Assembly: GCF_047948215.1 (NCBI RefSeq)
Contig: NC_134467.1
Span: 40,153,020-40,217,019 of the forward strand
DNA from: Lycorma delicatula
Taxonomy: Eukaryota > Arthropoda > Insecta > Hemiptera > Fulgoridae
Reading direction: 5' to 3'
Length of the DNA: 64,000 nt
This document shows positions 21,772-32,844 of the stretch, one piece after another (positions within the stretch are counted from its first letter, which is position 1; every line of letters begins with the position of its first letter). The notes below the pieces were generated by a model. That model had not been told where the DNA came from, ran no database searches, and was given only the letters and a program-made list of their open reading frames with translations. The translations under genes and the position numbers were made by a program.

Positions 21772-23000
21772 CTATAGAAGAAGCGAATAACATCAAGTAC
21801 TTAGGAGTTATCCTCCAGAAAAACGGTAGATACACCGAGCACATAGTCAATGTATGCAACAAGGCAAAAAGGATGATAAAAAGTCTAAACATCATTATGT
21901 CATCGCAGAATGCCCCTCGGGCCTCAAAGCGCCGTTTACTGGCGACCACCGTCGTGTCTTCGCTTATGTATGCCGTTCCGGCCTGGTGGCGCTCTATTGC
22001 CATCAGGCGCAACAAAGAGAGACTGGCGAGGACGCACAGGTGTGTGCTCCTAGGTGTTGTGTCCGCATACAGGACAGTGTCCTATGCCGCCCTCTGCGTG
22101 TTATCGGGTACACCTCCTATTGACCTAATCGCAAAAAAGAGGGTGGAGAGGGCACAATGCAAGCCAGAACAAGAGGTCAGGGATGCCGTTTATAATATCT
22201 GGCAGGAAAGATGGTCGCAGGAAGCTGTGGGTCGATGGACGAGAACCCTCATCCCCAACATCAAGCCACGGTTGTCGAGAAGATTTGGTGAGGTTGATCA
22301 TCACCTATCGCAGTTTTTTACAGGACATGGTTCCTTCAATAACTACCTGCACAAAATAGGCAAGGGAGAAGAGCCAATTTGCAACTACTGCAACGAGATA
22401 GATGATGCTGAGCACACCTTTTTTGAGTGAAATAGGTGGGACACACTTAGACATAGTAAGGCACTCACAGGTATAACTCCAGAGACAACAATAGACTACA
22501 TGCTAAGAAGCGAGTCAGACTGGAATAATTTTGCTAGTTTTGTTAGACAAGTTGTTCTACAGAAATACTCCGATGAGAGAAGACAAGGTGTTGGCTAGAA
22601 TAGGACTGGGTGGACAGCCTTGCTGGTGAGGTCCAGCATGCTGCGGTGTGTTGGCACTGATGAGCCACCAAGGACTCCACGGGTAACAGTCAGGCAAGAG
22701 CACACTGAATACTGAAGGGACCCGGTACCGCGTCGCGGCGAACTGGGTCTGGCGTGGTGTATTAGTATTACCCTTTTGGGTCCCCAAAAGTCCCCAAGGG
22801 ACTTTTGGGTCCCCTTTTGGGCCAATATTGATAAAGAACTCTCAAAAAGAGCTAACCGGTAGGCCGACCTGCCTTGCCGGTATATAGCCGGTAGGTGGGG
22901 AGGCCTGTTTGAGTTTAAAGACACTCCCCTGGGCGGCGTAATACCAACAAGTCGGTCCGCCCTAGGGGAGCTGAGAGAAAAAAAAAAAAAAAAAAAAAAA
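21772..23000 (+). pseudogene. R1-like LINE, 5'-truncated, with 16-bp TSD
   Basis: The plus strand reads KYLGVILQKNGRYTEHI (reverse transcriptase thumb), SSLMYAVPAW, GTPPIDLIAKKRVERAQ, WQERWSQEAVGRWTRTLIP, SQFFTGHGSFNNYLHKIG and a CCHC finger CNYCNEIDDAEHTFFE followed by TGA where the final Cys is expected. In-frame sequence continues after that stop (NRWDTLRHSKALTG…) to a stop at 22596. The 3' untranslated region (22599-22978) ends in a poly-A run. The identical 16-mer AGGTAGCCGAGACCTG at 21756-21771 and 23001-23016 is the target-site duplication. It is clearly less AT-rich than its surroundings. Confidence 0.8.
22783..22809 (+). other. hairpin in LINE 3' UTR
   Basis: CCCAAAAGTCCC (22783-22794) and GGGACTTTTGGG (22798-22809) are exact complements with a CAA loop. 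In some LINEs 3' structures guide reverse transcription; such a role here is inference. Confidence 0.8.
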
Positions 23001-23016
23001 AGGTAGCCGAGACCTG

Positions 23017-23612
23017 GTCTTTTAATTATACACCATGCCTCTAATGAGAGAACCCCAAGGGATCCCCTCACTGGGACTCCGGTCTTGACGCCACGACTCA
23101 AACCCTAAAGGAATCCCCCACCGGGACTACAGTCTTACTTTGCCTCCCCCCCAAGGGGTAAAGACACAAGGGAGTCTCCGACCATTCAACGATAATGGGA
23201 CACCTAAGCGGCCCACCGCTCCTGATCGGAGCGGTGTCCTGATGTCTTAACCTTAGGCCCTCCACAAGCAAAGGCGACAGGTTTCATATTTAATGCTCAC
23301 CCTGCAGCTACGAACCCCAAGTTAATGCTCGGGAGTGTTGCATAACGAACATTTAACTTCCGTTTGTCAGTACTTCCGGAGGTGCCCCTCAGTTCCACAA
23401 TTAAAACAACACCCCCTTTCACTTTCACTACGGTTTATCAATAACTTGCCGAACAACTTCCTGCATTTACCCACTGTCCACAATAGAATGTTCATCACTC
23501 GTTGTAACCATACGCTTCCTGATATCGACGTCCATGCAACAGCCCACTTGACATATATCACTAAAATGGGTAGGCGTACCCCGTCAGCTACTAAAACATA
23601 TATGACTATCAA
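23017..23612 (-). pseudogene. gag-like zinc-knuckle (LINE ORF1) relic
   Basis: The minus strand from 23612 has a frame with CCFNCGTEGHLRKY followed by TGA at the position of the last Cys of a C-x2-C-x4-H-x4-C knuckle. In the same frame it continues CSLCNTPEH, a stop, LGVRSC, a second, looser Cys/His cluster. This arrangement fits the ORF1 (gag-like) protein of an R1- or jockey-group LINE. The rest of the segment is GC-rich non-coding, with a 9-bp perfect hairpin CACCGCTCC/GGAGCGGTG at 23214-23236. Confidence 0.45.
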
Positions 23613-23632
23613 TAATTAATTTATCTAGCCAA

Positions 23633-23834
23633 AAGTTAAAAGAAGAGACAGACTTATACGCCACATATTAAGACATCCTGGAATAGTCGCTTTAATATTG
23701 GAGGTACAGGTAGATGGGAAAAAATTGTGCAGGTAGGTAACGTTTGGAATATGTAAAAATATTTTCCGCATGTAGGATGTAGGGGGTATACCAACACGAA
23801 ACGACTGGCTCTAAATAGGAAAACTTGGAGAGAT
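23633..23834 (+). pseudogene. RTE/L2-like LINE 3' fragment
   Basis: It matches the LINE from VKRRDRLI(R/G)HILRHPGIVA to TWRD, but stops short of SNQSND. It has several indels (AAAATATTTTCCGC in place of the KQIVRDV codons). Confidence 0.65.
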
Positions 23835-24342
23835 CCTGATCCCGTAGGGGAAGACAATCTCCACCTTCTCTCCGTTCCTAGCCCTTATGGGCTTTACCGG
23901 AGGTCATCTTTGGAACATCGGTTTTTGATATATTTCAGTCTAGCTCGGCCAGGATGTGATAGATGCGAATGACACGAGTAACATTCCCTTCGGTGTACTA
24001 CTATTTAACGAACTAAGAACAAAACACATCTCACAGAGTCTTAAAAGTAAGACTGAAAGGACCTAAGTAATTTAAGGAATTTAATCTTCTAACTGTAGAA
24101 GGCAAAAGTGAGTTCAACAAACAACACGGAAACTAAAAATATTGCTCGGAACATTAAGGACACAGTAACAAAAGAACAAAAAAACATAATGTATAAAACA
24201 AAACAACAAAAATAGGATTCAAGAGAAATCCAAGAAGGACTCTAGATTCCCTAAGCAATCGTTTCCTTTGCTAAGTACACTTTAAAAATCTCCACTATTG
24301 CCCATTCGATTTGACTTCTCCAATTTACACAGCGGTCCAACG
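23835..24342 (-). other. Probable 3' UTR of R1-like LINE
   Basis: Downstream, in sense, of the minus-strand R1-like relic at 24343-24825. Less AT-rich near 23840-23960. It is assigned only by position and texture. Confidence 0.3.
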
Positions 24343-24825
24343 CCGACCTAATAAGACCAAACTAAGAGATGGTCTCCGAGCGTATTAACTCGTACTTGGT
24401 AGACACTCATAAAAAACATGGTAGGTATCATCAAATTGTTCACATTGAGGACACATCCCAGAATCTACCAGGCCAAATTTCTGCAGGCGCTAAAAGCACC
24501 ATGACCGGAAAGAAATTGCGTCACGTATTTATTAGGGTGTACCCAAGAGGCGTCCCGCAAACCAACAACATTCAGAAAGAGATCATACGAATAACCCCCA
24601 CTCTCTAACTCATTCCACCTAGCTTGCCACAAGGCATTACCATATTGTTCAATTTCTCGAACTTTATTCGAAGCCAACTCATCTGACTTTTTAGCAACAT
24701 ATCGCTACTGTTTTTCTGACGCAATCAAGTTTATCGGTGTCACGCTTGCGATCAACAAGATCGCCTCCCATTAAATTGTACGGTAACCATACGTTACCGT
24801 TAACAATATTAGGCGTTGATCTGTT
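24343..24825 (-). pseudogene. R1-like LINE C-terminal relic
   Basis: The minus strand gives VTPINLIASEKQ, a stop, RYVAKKSDELASNKVREIEQ, ALWQARWNELESGGYSYDLF, SWVHPNKYVTQFLSGHGAFSA, then after a one-base shift CPQCEQFDDTYHVFYEC. The last is an intact C-x2-C-x7-H-x4-C finger with the same spacing as the copy at 22380-22430. Not close enough to that copy to be the same insertion. Confidence 0.7.
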
Positions 24826-24827
24826 AC

Positions 24828-25112
24828 CCACCGGGTTGGTCTAGTGGTGAACGCGTTTTCCCAAATCAGTTGATTTGGAAGTCGAGAGTTACAGCGTTCA
24901 AGTCCTATTAAAGCCAGTTATTTTTACACGGATTTGAATAGTAGATCGTGGATACCGGTGTTCTTTGGTGGTTGGGTTTCAATTAACCACACATCTCAGG
25001 TATGGTCTAAATGAGAATGTACAAGACTATACTTCATTCAGACTCGTACATATCTTCCTATGAAGTATTATCTAAACGGTAGTTACCGGAGGCTAAACAG
25101 GAAAAAGAAAGA
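24828..25112 (+). mobile_element. SINE2, complete
   Basis: Head CACCGGGTTGGTCTAGTGG, B-box region GTTCAAGTCCT, body and terminal GGAAAAAGAAAG are all present. Among the best-preserved SINE2 copies. Confidence 0.85.
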
Positions 25113-25206
25113 AACGCGTTGAGCTGTTAATAATATGTCCCGATAGCATTTATATTTTAGCCTATCCAATTAAATAGGCGCCACGTATAGCATAATAGTC
25201 TCACAC

Positions 25207-25262
25207 ATTACTTTATATAGGATCTGCATCAAACCAGTCAAATTATTGAAAATAAAAAAAAT
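25207..25262 (+). mobile_element. LINE 3' tail only
   Basis: CTGCATCAAACCAGTCAAAT followed by a diverged end and poly-A. It is the last ~45 bp of the RTE/L2-like LINE. Confidence 0.6.
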
Positions 25263-26224
25263 GTTTATAGTAAAAATTAATATAATCTAGATATTTTACG
25301 CACTACAGAAGGTGTTTCTACGGATGTTATTTTAAGTGTAAAAAAACTGTTTGAAATGTACACTGCTATATTTTTTTTTTTTTATTAATACCGAAAATGC
25401 GTTGAATAATTTATGATCTGTCTGTATCATTAAGTTAGCAGAATTTTTTATGTTTAACCTTTCCCATACTTCATTAGGATTCTGTAAATATAGTGATGTG
25501 TTTTAATAAAAACACATTAATCTATTTTGAATTTATAAAAGAAAAATCTTTCTCGTTTCTTTTGTTATAAATTTATTCCTTCTGTAGGTTTGTTAATACT
25601 TAAAATAAAGTATTTCTTGGTAGAAAGGTTAATGTTACGTACAATATTAACTGAAAGAGCATTAAGTCTATCCTTTATCACTTTTCTCATTACTCCTTCA
25701 TTTTTCACTACTTTTTTCTATCTATTTGTTACTTTTTCAGACTTTCTACATTTCTAATGAGCTCCTTTCATTATTTCTCTTTTTCTTATGGTTTATTTCT
25801 CTTTATTTTATCCTTGTTTTGTTTTTATGTAAAAAAAATATGCCTTTTATATGTCTTTTTTTAAATTTCAAAATTAATAAAAATATTATTCATAAGAATT
25901 TATTAATAAATATTTGTTTCACTATTGTTATACTTTTTCTATTGTTCAAAGAATTTTTATTAGAATTAATTTAGATTTTTAATCTAAATAATACATTCTT
26001 TCAACATTTTAATATAAAAGCTTCGTCCTTTTAATATTTAAAGTGCTTTTTTATGTTTTACATTTATCAATATAATATTTAAATACCAAAAAGACAGTTT
26101 AAATTACATTTAAGAATGATTAGGTGGTATTAAATTTTTAAAATTATTGTAATATACGTACTAAAGAAATTTTTTTTCATTTTATCTTGTAAAATATGTA
26201 AACCTAATCTAAAAAAGACAAATA
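25263..26224. other. AT-rich, no gene seen
   Basis: An 82-codon hydrophobic frame at 25726-25974 has the composition expected of translated AT-rich DNA and no recognisable motif, so it is not called a gene. Confidence 0.55.
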
Positions 26225-27362
26225 CAGTGTGTCCCATATAAAACGCAACCCATCAATCATTCATCCATGAAATTTTAAAAGTCAAGCATACTCCCCTACT
26301 CGTTACTAAAATGGACTCGTCCAACATCTGAACATCACGGCGACGCAGTAGAACACTACCGATAGTAACAACAATGCAATCAAAACGTTCAATGTATTGC
26401 TAGAGACAAGATGGTGTTTTCGCTATATGAACGTATTTTCAATGTCGAGTCGTACTTCAGTACGAAATCAGTGGTTGCAGTGCAAGATTTGTTTCGCCAT
26501 AAGTACCCAGATAAACCGGCTCATAACAAAACATCAGTATTAAGGTTAGTTGCAAAATTTAGAGAGACCGGTTCTGTTAATAACAAGGAACACAAGAGAT
26601 CTGCGTCAGTTTTGAACACAGATACAGTCACATAAATCAAAGACCGATTACTCGCCTCGCCAAATAAATCGATCAGACGTTTGTCTGCTGAAATTAATTT
26701 GTCTAAATCGACTGTTCATCGGGCGACCAAACGATTACAATTACGAACTTATTGCGTTCAAACGGTTCATCGACTTCTTGAACCCGACAAAGAAAAACGG
26801 CTACAATATTGTCAACGGTTCCGTCGATTTCTGCGTGAGGGAATTAACGTTACGGATTCGTTATTTTTCATAGATGAAGCACGGTTTCATTCGGACGGCT
26901 ACGTAAACAGCCAAAACAGTAGAATTTGGAGCGCTGAAAATCCCCACGTTTATCACGAAAAACAATTACAGCCGTAGAGGTCGGGCGTGAAAATAATCGG
27001 TCCTATTTTTTTCGAGTACACCATTAATTCAGAACGATATCAGGATATTTTATTTTAGTTCATCGCATTCTTGGAAGTGGAAGACAGACACTGCCGGCTA
27101 CTACATGACGGTGCGACATCGCACTACGCAGGTTCAACTTCTGATTTCGTCGAGGAATTCTTTGGTAATCGTGTTATCAGTCGAGGCTTGTGGCCACCAA
27201 GATCTCCAGATTTGACTGCGGCGGATTTTATTTCTACGGGGTTACCTCAAAGAAAAAGCCTACAGCAACAAACCACGAACAGTTGAATGATTCAAAGTCA
27301 ATATTGAACAAACTGTATTAAATATCCAGCCACAAACTTTGAAAAAAGTTGCAAGAAACAGT
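26225..27362 (+). pseudogene. mar-A1, mariner with 3' end lost
   Basis: It begins after TA (26223-26224) with CAGTGTGTCCCATATAAAAC, the mar-A terminal repeat. Transposase from ATG 26411: YERIFNVESYFSTKSVVAVQ and HKYPDKPAHNKTSVLRLVAKF (helix-turn-helix), a stop at 26633, LSAEINLSKSTVHRATKRLQ, FIDEARFHSDGYVNSQN (first Asp), then after a small deletion near 26975 LLHDGATSHYAGSTSDFVEE (second Asp) and RSPDLTAADF (third Asp). I count about 38 residues between the second and third Asp. The right end is missing past about 27362. Confidence 0.8.
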
Positions 27363-27716
27363 TTACAAATTAAAAACAAGTACTATACAATAGATTATAT
27401 TAAAAATAAAATTTAAATAATATACCCTGTGAAGGGGAAGAAAAAACACAAGATAAATACGTATTTAATTGTTTTTCGTAAAATACTAATTAAAATGTCA
27501 TATCTCTTCTCTCATCAATATTTAATATATTAAATATATTTGATGCTTTCGTTAACAGTAAGTTAATTTTATTCCCGCTATGTTTTTATATAAACATATC
27601 TTACCCTTTTTAGTTGTGTAAAATATAAATATATAAAATAATGGCTTGAAGGTTATTATTCATAAACTATATTGTTATATAATACGAATATTAATTTATA
27701 TTTCAGAATATATATA
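27363..27716. other. AT-rich, no gene seen
   Basis: No signal recognised between the broken end of mar-A1 and the MITE2 left terminus. Confidence 0.5.
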
Positions 27717-28150
27717 CAGAGTGTTTATAAAAGGGTGATTTGGATATACTTTATCGAATTCTACGCATAATACTATCAAAAAATATCCTTAGGAAAAATT
27801 AAAATTTCTCCTTTCTTCTCACCCTGTCTGCAATTTTTTTATTTTTATATAATAATTTATATCTCAATTTCAGATAGAGATCATATTAATCTTTTGTAAA
27901 CGTCTTTGTAACAAAGTTTTAAAATTAGCAAAAACTTAATATCTTCGTAAATTTAAAAATGATGGCCTTGTTTATTTATCAATCCGTTATATGTCCGTAA
28001 ATATAATTTTTATCAAAATGTATGTTTTTACTAAAATATTAAGCCTTTTATTTTGAACAAAATGACATTTTATTTTTTTAAATCGGTTAACAAATAGCCG
28101 AGTTATGGTAGAAAATTGATATTATAATTAAGTGTCTGTTTTCATGTCTT
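27717..28150 (+). mobile_element. MITE2 with left terminus
   Basis: After TA (27715-27716) the sequence CAGAGTGTTTATAAAAGGG matches, inverted, the right end at 61493. Shared blocks follow in the same order: TTTCTCCTTTCTTC(T/G)CACCC, GTCTGCAATTTT, TATCTCAATTTCAGATA, CAATCCGTTATAT, TATTAAGCC. No reading frame. The CAGAGTG terminus and TA target suggest a mariner-mobilised MITE. Confidence 0.6.
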
Positions 28151-28443
28151 TCACTTTACGTTCAAATCTATTAAATATTAATTGTTTTTTTTTTTTTTTT
28201 TTTTTACTCTTAATTCTAATATTGTAAATTAGTATAAAAATAAGTAATAATTTTCTATTATTATGTATTAGTAATAAATAATACATTATTTAGAGGCTTT
28301 AAGATCTTGCTACTGCATCATATGTGTTTCTATAAAATACGAATGACGTATTATAAAGGCTATAAACAGGGTAGGATTCTTGGTACTTTAGTCACGAGGC
28401 CTTAGCGGCAAGTTGATAGGGTATTTCCTACTTTTCTATATAT

Positions 28444-28523
28444 TTTTTTTTCCTCCGGGACTTAGATATTGCTTCAGAGGATAAGGTGAATGATTTATAA
28501 CGGTGTGAAAATGTCATGCCTGA
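28444..28523 (-). mobile_element. SINE1 tail fragment
   Basis: CCTCCGGGACTTAGATATTG to GAAAATGTCATGCCTGA match the SINE1 body. The tRNA-like head is absent. Confidence 0.6.
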
Positions 28524-29011
28524 GTAGTTCCTTCTAAGGCCAAAAATTGAATTATTTAAACGTTTTTTATTTATACTTCAAAAATATTTAATCACTTACC
28601 AAAGGATTTTGAACAGATAGAAGACTAAAAGGTTTTTACAACAATTTATGATTGGTCAATTGAAGATGTCGAAATTTTTTTTTTTTTTTTTTTTTAATTG
28701 ACTGGCCTGTGATTCTGGATAGAATTGATGATTCTAAAAATTTTATATTTTTATTAATTATTTTTTTTCTTTCAATTTTATCTAGGATTAATTTAATTTT
28801 CAATTTTATCACTATATTCTTGAATTGTATTTATGGTTCTAAGTTATTTAATCTGTACATATGTATATATAATTTTGTCACTAGCTGAAATTTTATTATT
28901 GCAATACTTGTATCGTGTAATTAATTTTGAAATCCACTTAGAAATGCATACCTCAACATTATACAATTAATGTTTAGTTTATTATTTTGCACACTGTAAA
29001 TAATTGGATGG
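28524..29011. other. AT-rich, no gene seen
   Basis: It contains a run of about 20 T at 28675-28695. No coding signal. Confidence 0.5.
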
Positions 29012-29206
29012 TTCTTTTTCCTGTTTAGCCTCCGGAAATTATCGTTCAGGTATTACTTTAGAGGATGATATGTGTGAGTGTAAATGAAGTGTAGTCTTGT
29101 ACAGTCTCAGCTCGACCATTTCTGAGATGTGTGATTAATTGAAACCTAACCACCAAAGAACACCGGTATCCGCGATCTAGTATTCAAATCCCTATAAAAG
29201 TAACTG
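29012..29206 (-). mobile_element. SINE2, head missing
   Basis: TTCTTTTTCCTGTTTAGCCT to ATAAAAGTAACTG, the body of SINE2 in minus orientation, directly followed by a SINE1 fragment. Confidence 0.75.
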
Positions 29207-29218
29207 TCTTTCGTAATA

Positions 29219-29320
29219 TTTTAACTTCCGAGTCCACAGTTAAGCATTACTTCAGAGGATGAGATGAATGATTTGAAGCGTGTGTGAAAATGCCATGCCT
29301 GACCGGGATTCGAACCCGGG
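29219..29320 (-). mobile_element. SINE1, truncated in tRNA head
   Basis: AACTTCCGAGTCCACAGTTA to GGGATTCGAACCCGGG. It retains the B box but lacks the 5' part of the head including the A box. Confidence 0.75.
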
Positions 29321-29446
29321 AATATTTAATCACGTAATAACTGTCTGAGTAAATCATATTGACAAAGACAACGGTAGTTATAGACAATGACAATCGATGT
29401 AGACGATATCTATCGATATATACAACGACATTTGTTTCCCCCCACG

Positions 29447-29693
29447 TAAGGTATTACTTCAGAGGAGGATATGTATGAATGTAAATGAAATTTAATGCTG
29501 TGCAGTCTCAGTTCAACCATTTTTGAGATGTTTAATTAATTGAAACCCAACCACCAAATAACATCGGTATCCACGATCTAGTATTCAAATCCGTATAAAA
29601 ATAATTGACTTTACTAGGACTTGAACGCTGGAACTCTCGACTTGCGAACCAGCTGATTTGGGAAGACGCGTTCACCATTAGATGAACTCGATG
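29447..29693 (-). mobile_element. SINE2
   Basis: The minus copy runs from near the tail (GGTATTACTTCAGAGG) to the head (GAACGCGTCTTCCCAAATCA inverted). The 3' terminal ~40 bp are missing. Confidence 0.75.
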
Positions 29694-29699
29694 GATTAA

Positions 29700-29990
29700 C
29701 AAGACTCCTATGTTGTTACCAACTCGACGACATATATCCTCGATTATCTCGTTGCACATCTCAATGAATAGCTCTCGTTCCATCACTATACGAGAATGTT
29801 TAGGGAAAATATTCCCCATAAAAAAATCCCAAAGATAATCATACAAATTCTAATCAGGAATATTCGGGGGCGAGTTTTGTCTACGCGCAAAACGATTTAA
29901 AATGACATTTGCGTTAAAAGTTTCATGCAGAAAGTCTAAAACAACATTATTTGTGAGCGATCTGGCTCCATCTTGCAAGAACCACTCGTT
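29700..29990 (-). pseudogene. mariner transposase fragment mar-J
   Basis: The minus strand encodes EWFLQDGARSLTNNVVLDFL, then HETFNANVILNRFARRQNSP and LYDYLWDFFMGNIFPKHS, followed by MCNEIIEDICRRVGNNIG. This is the second-Asp (QDGAR) to C-terminal helix part of a mariner/Tc1-like transposase. The SPDL segment is corrupted (IPDQNLYDY). It is sandwiched between two same-strand SINE2 copies. Confidence 0.6.
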
Positions 29991-30020
29991 TTATAATCGA
30001 AACCCTTTTCCAAGAAGCTT

Positions 30021-30213
30021 CTTTCCTTTTTCCTGTTTAGCCTCCGGGAATTACCGTTCACATAATACATCTGAGGATGATATATATGAGTGTAAATGAA
30101 ATGTAGTCTTGTACAATCTCAGTTCGACTATTCCTTTGATGTGTGGTTACTGAAACCCAACCATCAAAGAACACCGGTATCCACTATCTAGTATTCAAAT
30201 CCGTATAAAAGTA
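30021..30213 (-). mobile_element. SINE2, head missing
   Basis: TTTCCTTTTTCCTGTTTAGC to GTATAAAAGTAACT in minus orientation. Confidence 0.75.
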
Positions 30214-30323
30214 ACTTTACTCCAATACAGTTATTACTATAGGGTTTACCTAGTTGCACAAGATTATGTAATAAATGTATACTTTATTTTATATTATTTG
30301 GTTGTATCTACTAAGTTTATGTA

Positions 30324-31656
30324 CAGTGTCATTCATGGGTACCGGATGTTTTTGAAGTGGGTTGTACTCGGGCGTTCGTGGTGGGAGGGGCACGTGGCTG
30401 GTGTCTGACGTTTCCTTTGTTCATAGCATTTACACTTTAGTCGTTGAGATGGAGCCGTGGACGCTAGACCAACGCCTATACGCGTATGACAGTTTCGTGC
30501 GAAATGACGAATCCGTAACTGCTGTTCAGCGGGATTTCCGCCGTCAGTTTAATATCCATCGTAATGCAAGTGTCCCTTCTCGTAACACAATATTGCGACG
30601 GGTAAACAACGTTTGAAGTGGTTCAATATTGAAGAAAAAACCACCGGATCCCCGACGAACTGCTAGCACTCCGAAGAACATCGAACGAGTAAGGTAAGCC
30701 GTTGTCAGAAACCCACGCCGCTCTATTCGGAGGCATTCAGCAGCGCTTCAAATGAGCACAAGTACGGTAAGACGAATTCTGTATACAGACTTGCATTTCC
30801 ATCCTTACAAGATAACCGTCGTGCAGCAGTTAAACGAGCAAGATTTCACGCAGCGATTACAATTTTGTCGACAAATGCTTACCGTTTTTGAAGAAAATGA
30901 AAATTTGTTATTGTTAATGAGTGAGGAAGCCCATTTTTATTCGAATAGCTTCGTCGACAAACAGAATTGCCGGTATCGGGCAGAAAGAAACCCACATCGG
31001 CTTCGCGAGAGACCACTTCATAGCCCAAAGGTGACTGTCTGGTATGCGATAGGAAAGATCGGTGTTATTGGACCGTATTTTTTTGAAGAAAATGACGCTG
31101 CCGTAACTGTAACAGCTGATCGTTACATTGCGATGTTGAATACGTTTTTCATCCCTGAGTTACGAAACCGGGGAATCGATTTTCAAAATGTGCTATTCCA
31201 GCAGGATGGAGCTACAGCGCACACAGCGAGGGCAACGATGGCTGTTCTCCGTAACTTGTTTCCGGGACGGATCGTGTCCAGATTTGGCGACATTCCTTGG
31301 CTCCCTCGGTCCGCCGACTTGAGTAGTTGTGTTTTTTTTTCTGCGGTGGTTTCTGAAATCGCGTGTGTGCGGCAATAAACCGCGTACATTGGAGGACCTA
31401 AAGATCGCAATTCGTCATCACGTCACCCAGATTGATGTAGACATGCTGCGAAGAATTGAGGCCAGTTACCGTGAAAGGCTACAACAATGTATTGCCCAAA
31501 ATGGACATCACTTGCCGGACATAATTTTTCCTTCATGAGTAAGTAAGAAATGCTTTGATTTAACAAGTGTTTCATTACCAATAAAACTTTTTTAAAGTAA
31601 ATATTCAATTTTTTATGATTATTTTAAAAAACATCCGGTTCCCGTGAATGAACCTG
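30324..31656 (+). mobile_element. DD41D-type mariner mar-C
   Basis: A 1,333-bp element between TA dinucleotides (30322-30323 and 31657-31658). The left end is CAGTGTCATTCATGGGTACC; the right end, inverted, is CAGGTTCATTCACGGGAACC. The sole copy of this family in the window. Confidence 0.85.
30449..31538 (+). pseudogene. mar-C transposase, catalytic residues lost
   Basis: ATG at 30449: MEPWTLDQRLYAYDSFVRND, VQRDFRRQFNIHRNASVPSR (DUF4817-type N terminus), a stop after VNNV at 30616, then LQMSTSTVRRIL-like second helix-turn-helix, and a long frame 30752-31378. Where family members have S-D-E-A-H-F it reads SEEAHF, so the first Asp is Glu. QQDGATAHTA keeps the second Asp. ADLSSCVFF has Val in place of the third Asp (41 residues after the second). 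A shift in a T run at 31330 then moves the C terminus (LEDLKIAIRHHVTQIDVDML … LPDIIFPS) to another frame. Both substitutions would abolish catalysis. Confidence 0.8.
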
Positions 31657-31658
31657 TA

Positions 31659-32595
31659 TTAAGAATTTGTAACTGTAAATAATTATATTTTTACTTGTAA
31701 ACTGTTTATTTTGTGGCAATTAATATTATTTATTGTATAATGATATGATGTGTATAATTCATCTTTTGTACCGATCAGAAAAAAATTTATATTTTTATTT
31801 TTATCAGGAGCGTGTACAGTTCTTTTTTTTTAAATATTTTTATTTATTGTCTCCTCTTATTAAACTGTATTTATTTTATTGAATTCAATTTATTTTTATC
31901 TACATTACCATTTTTATCGTTGACAAAAATACGCCGAACGTGTTATACAATTCTTAGTCTGTTTTTTTTTTTTTTTATAACTATTTACGATTTTTCTCTA
32001 AATATATATTTTTTTAAAGTAAAACTTAAATTAACATCGAATTAAATTTGTTGTAATTTTTATAATTTCCAATTAAAAAAAAATCTATTACATTATTTTT
32101 CAATTAAGAAATAATAATTCTAATATTTATCATTCAAAAAAATATTTAAATATTAAATTCTATTCAAAATGATAAAAAAAATTATTAACACTGTAGTCAG
32201 AATTTTTTTTTTATTTTTTTATATATATATTCTTTGTGAGCTTAGATTTTCTATGTTGAAAATATTATTTTTCGTTAAAGGAAGACGATTTAAAGTAGAA
32301 TTTATTTCTTTTGGTAAAATTAGATTTTTTATTACTTTTGGAAATTCCATTTTGAATATCATGGGACAGTTAATACTGATATATATAAATTCTGTTAGAA
32401 GATATATCACTGCAGATTCACCGTTTTCACATTACGGTTGTATAATAATTTATTAAACTTTTACTTACGTCTACACAATAAGAAGTATTGAATCTATTGT
32501 TTCAGATAAAGTATGGAGTAATTATTTTGATAAATTTCTTTCCCTATTTTTAATGTTAACAAATATTTAACAAAATTATAATAATATTACATACA
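31659..32595. other. AT-rich, no gene seen
   Basis: Short hydrophobic or Lys/Ile-rich frames (31812-32045, 32169-32456) are what AT-rich DNA gives by chance; no motif or codon structure supports them. Confidence 0.5.
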
Positions 32596-32790
32596 AAAAT
32601 ATGATGTGGACACCTCATCACTTTCTTGTACGCTTATTAAATTACATATACATATTTTTTTTTAAATAAAAAGTACATAAAATTTTATTTCGTTAATAAC
32701 TTATGTTATATTTTTATTGTTATTATTGAATTATTATTTATTGTAAAAATTTTAACAATCAGAGGTTAATAATTATTAATATACTAGAAT
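32596..32790 (+). repeat. MITE1 left part
   Basis: AAAATATGATGTGGACACC through CAATCAGAGGTTAATAATTA as in the other MITE1 copies. It is cut off shortly before the LINE at 32845. Confidence 0.6.
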
Positions 32791-32844
32791 ACTAGAAATA
32801 GACTAGAAAAATTTCATATGTATTTTAATAATAATAAATTAATG

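Noticed and set aside
22428..22430. Programmed TGA readthrough or recoding to Cys
   Set aside because: The copy is a 5'-truncated LINE; a point mutation in a dead copy explains the stop. Kept only as a low-level observation.
23367..23612. Endogenous retroviral gag zinc knuckle
   Set aside because: There is no protease, integrase or LTR nearby, and it sits among R1-like LINE pieces, so LINE ORF1 is the better reading.
25726..25974. Membrane protein reading frame
   Set aside because: Leu/Phe/Ile-rich translation is expected from T-rich DNA; no start context, motif or neighbour supports it.
32169..32456. 95-codon frame
   Set aside because: AT-rich composition artefact with no recognisable domain and no conservation visible in the window.
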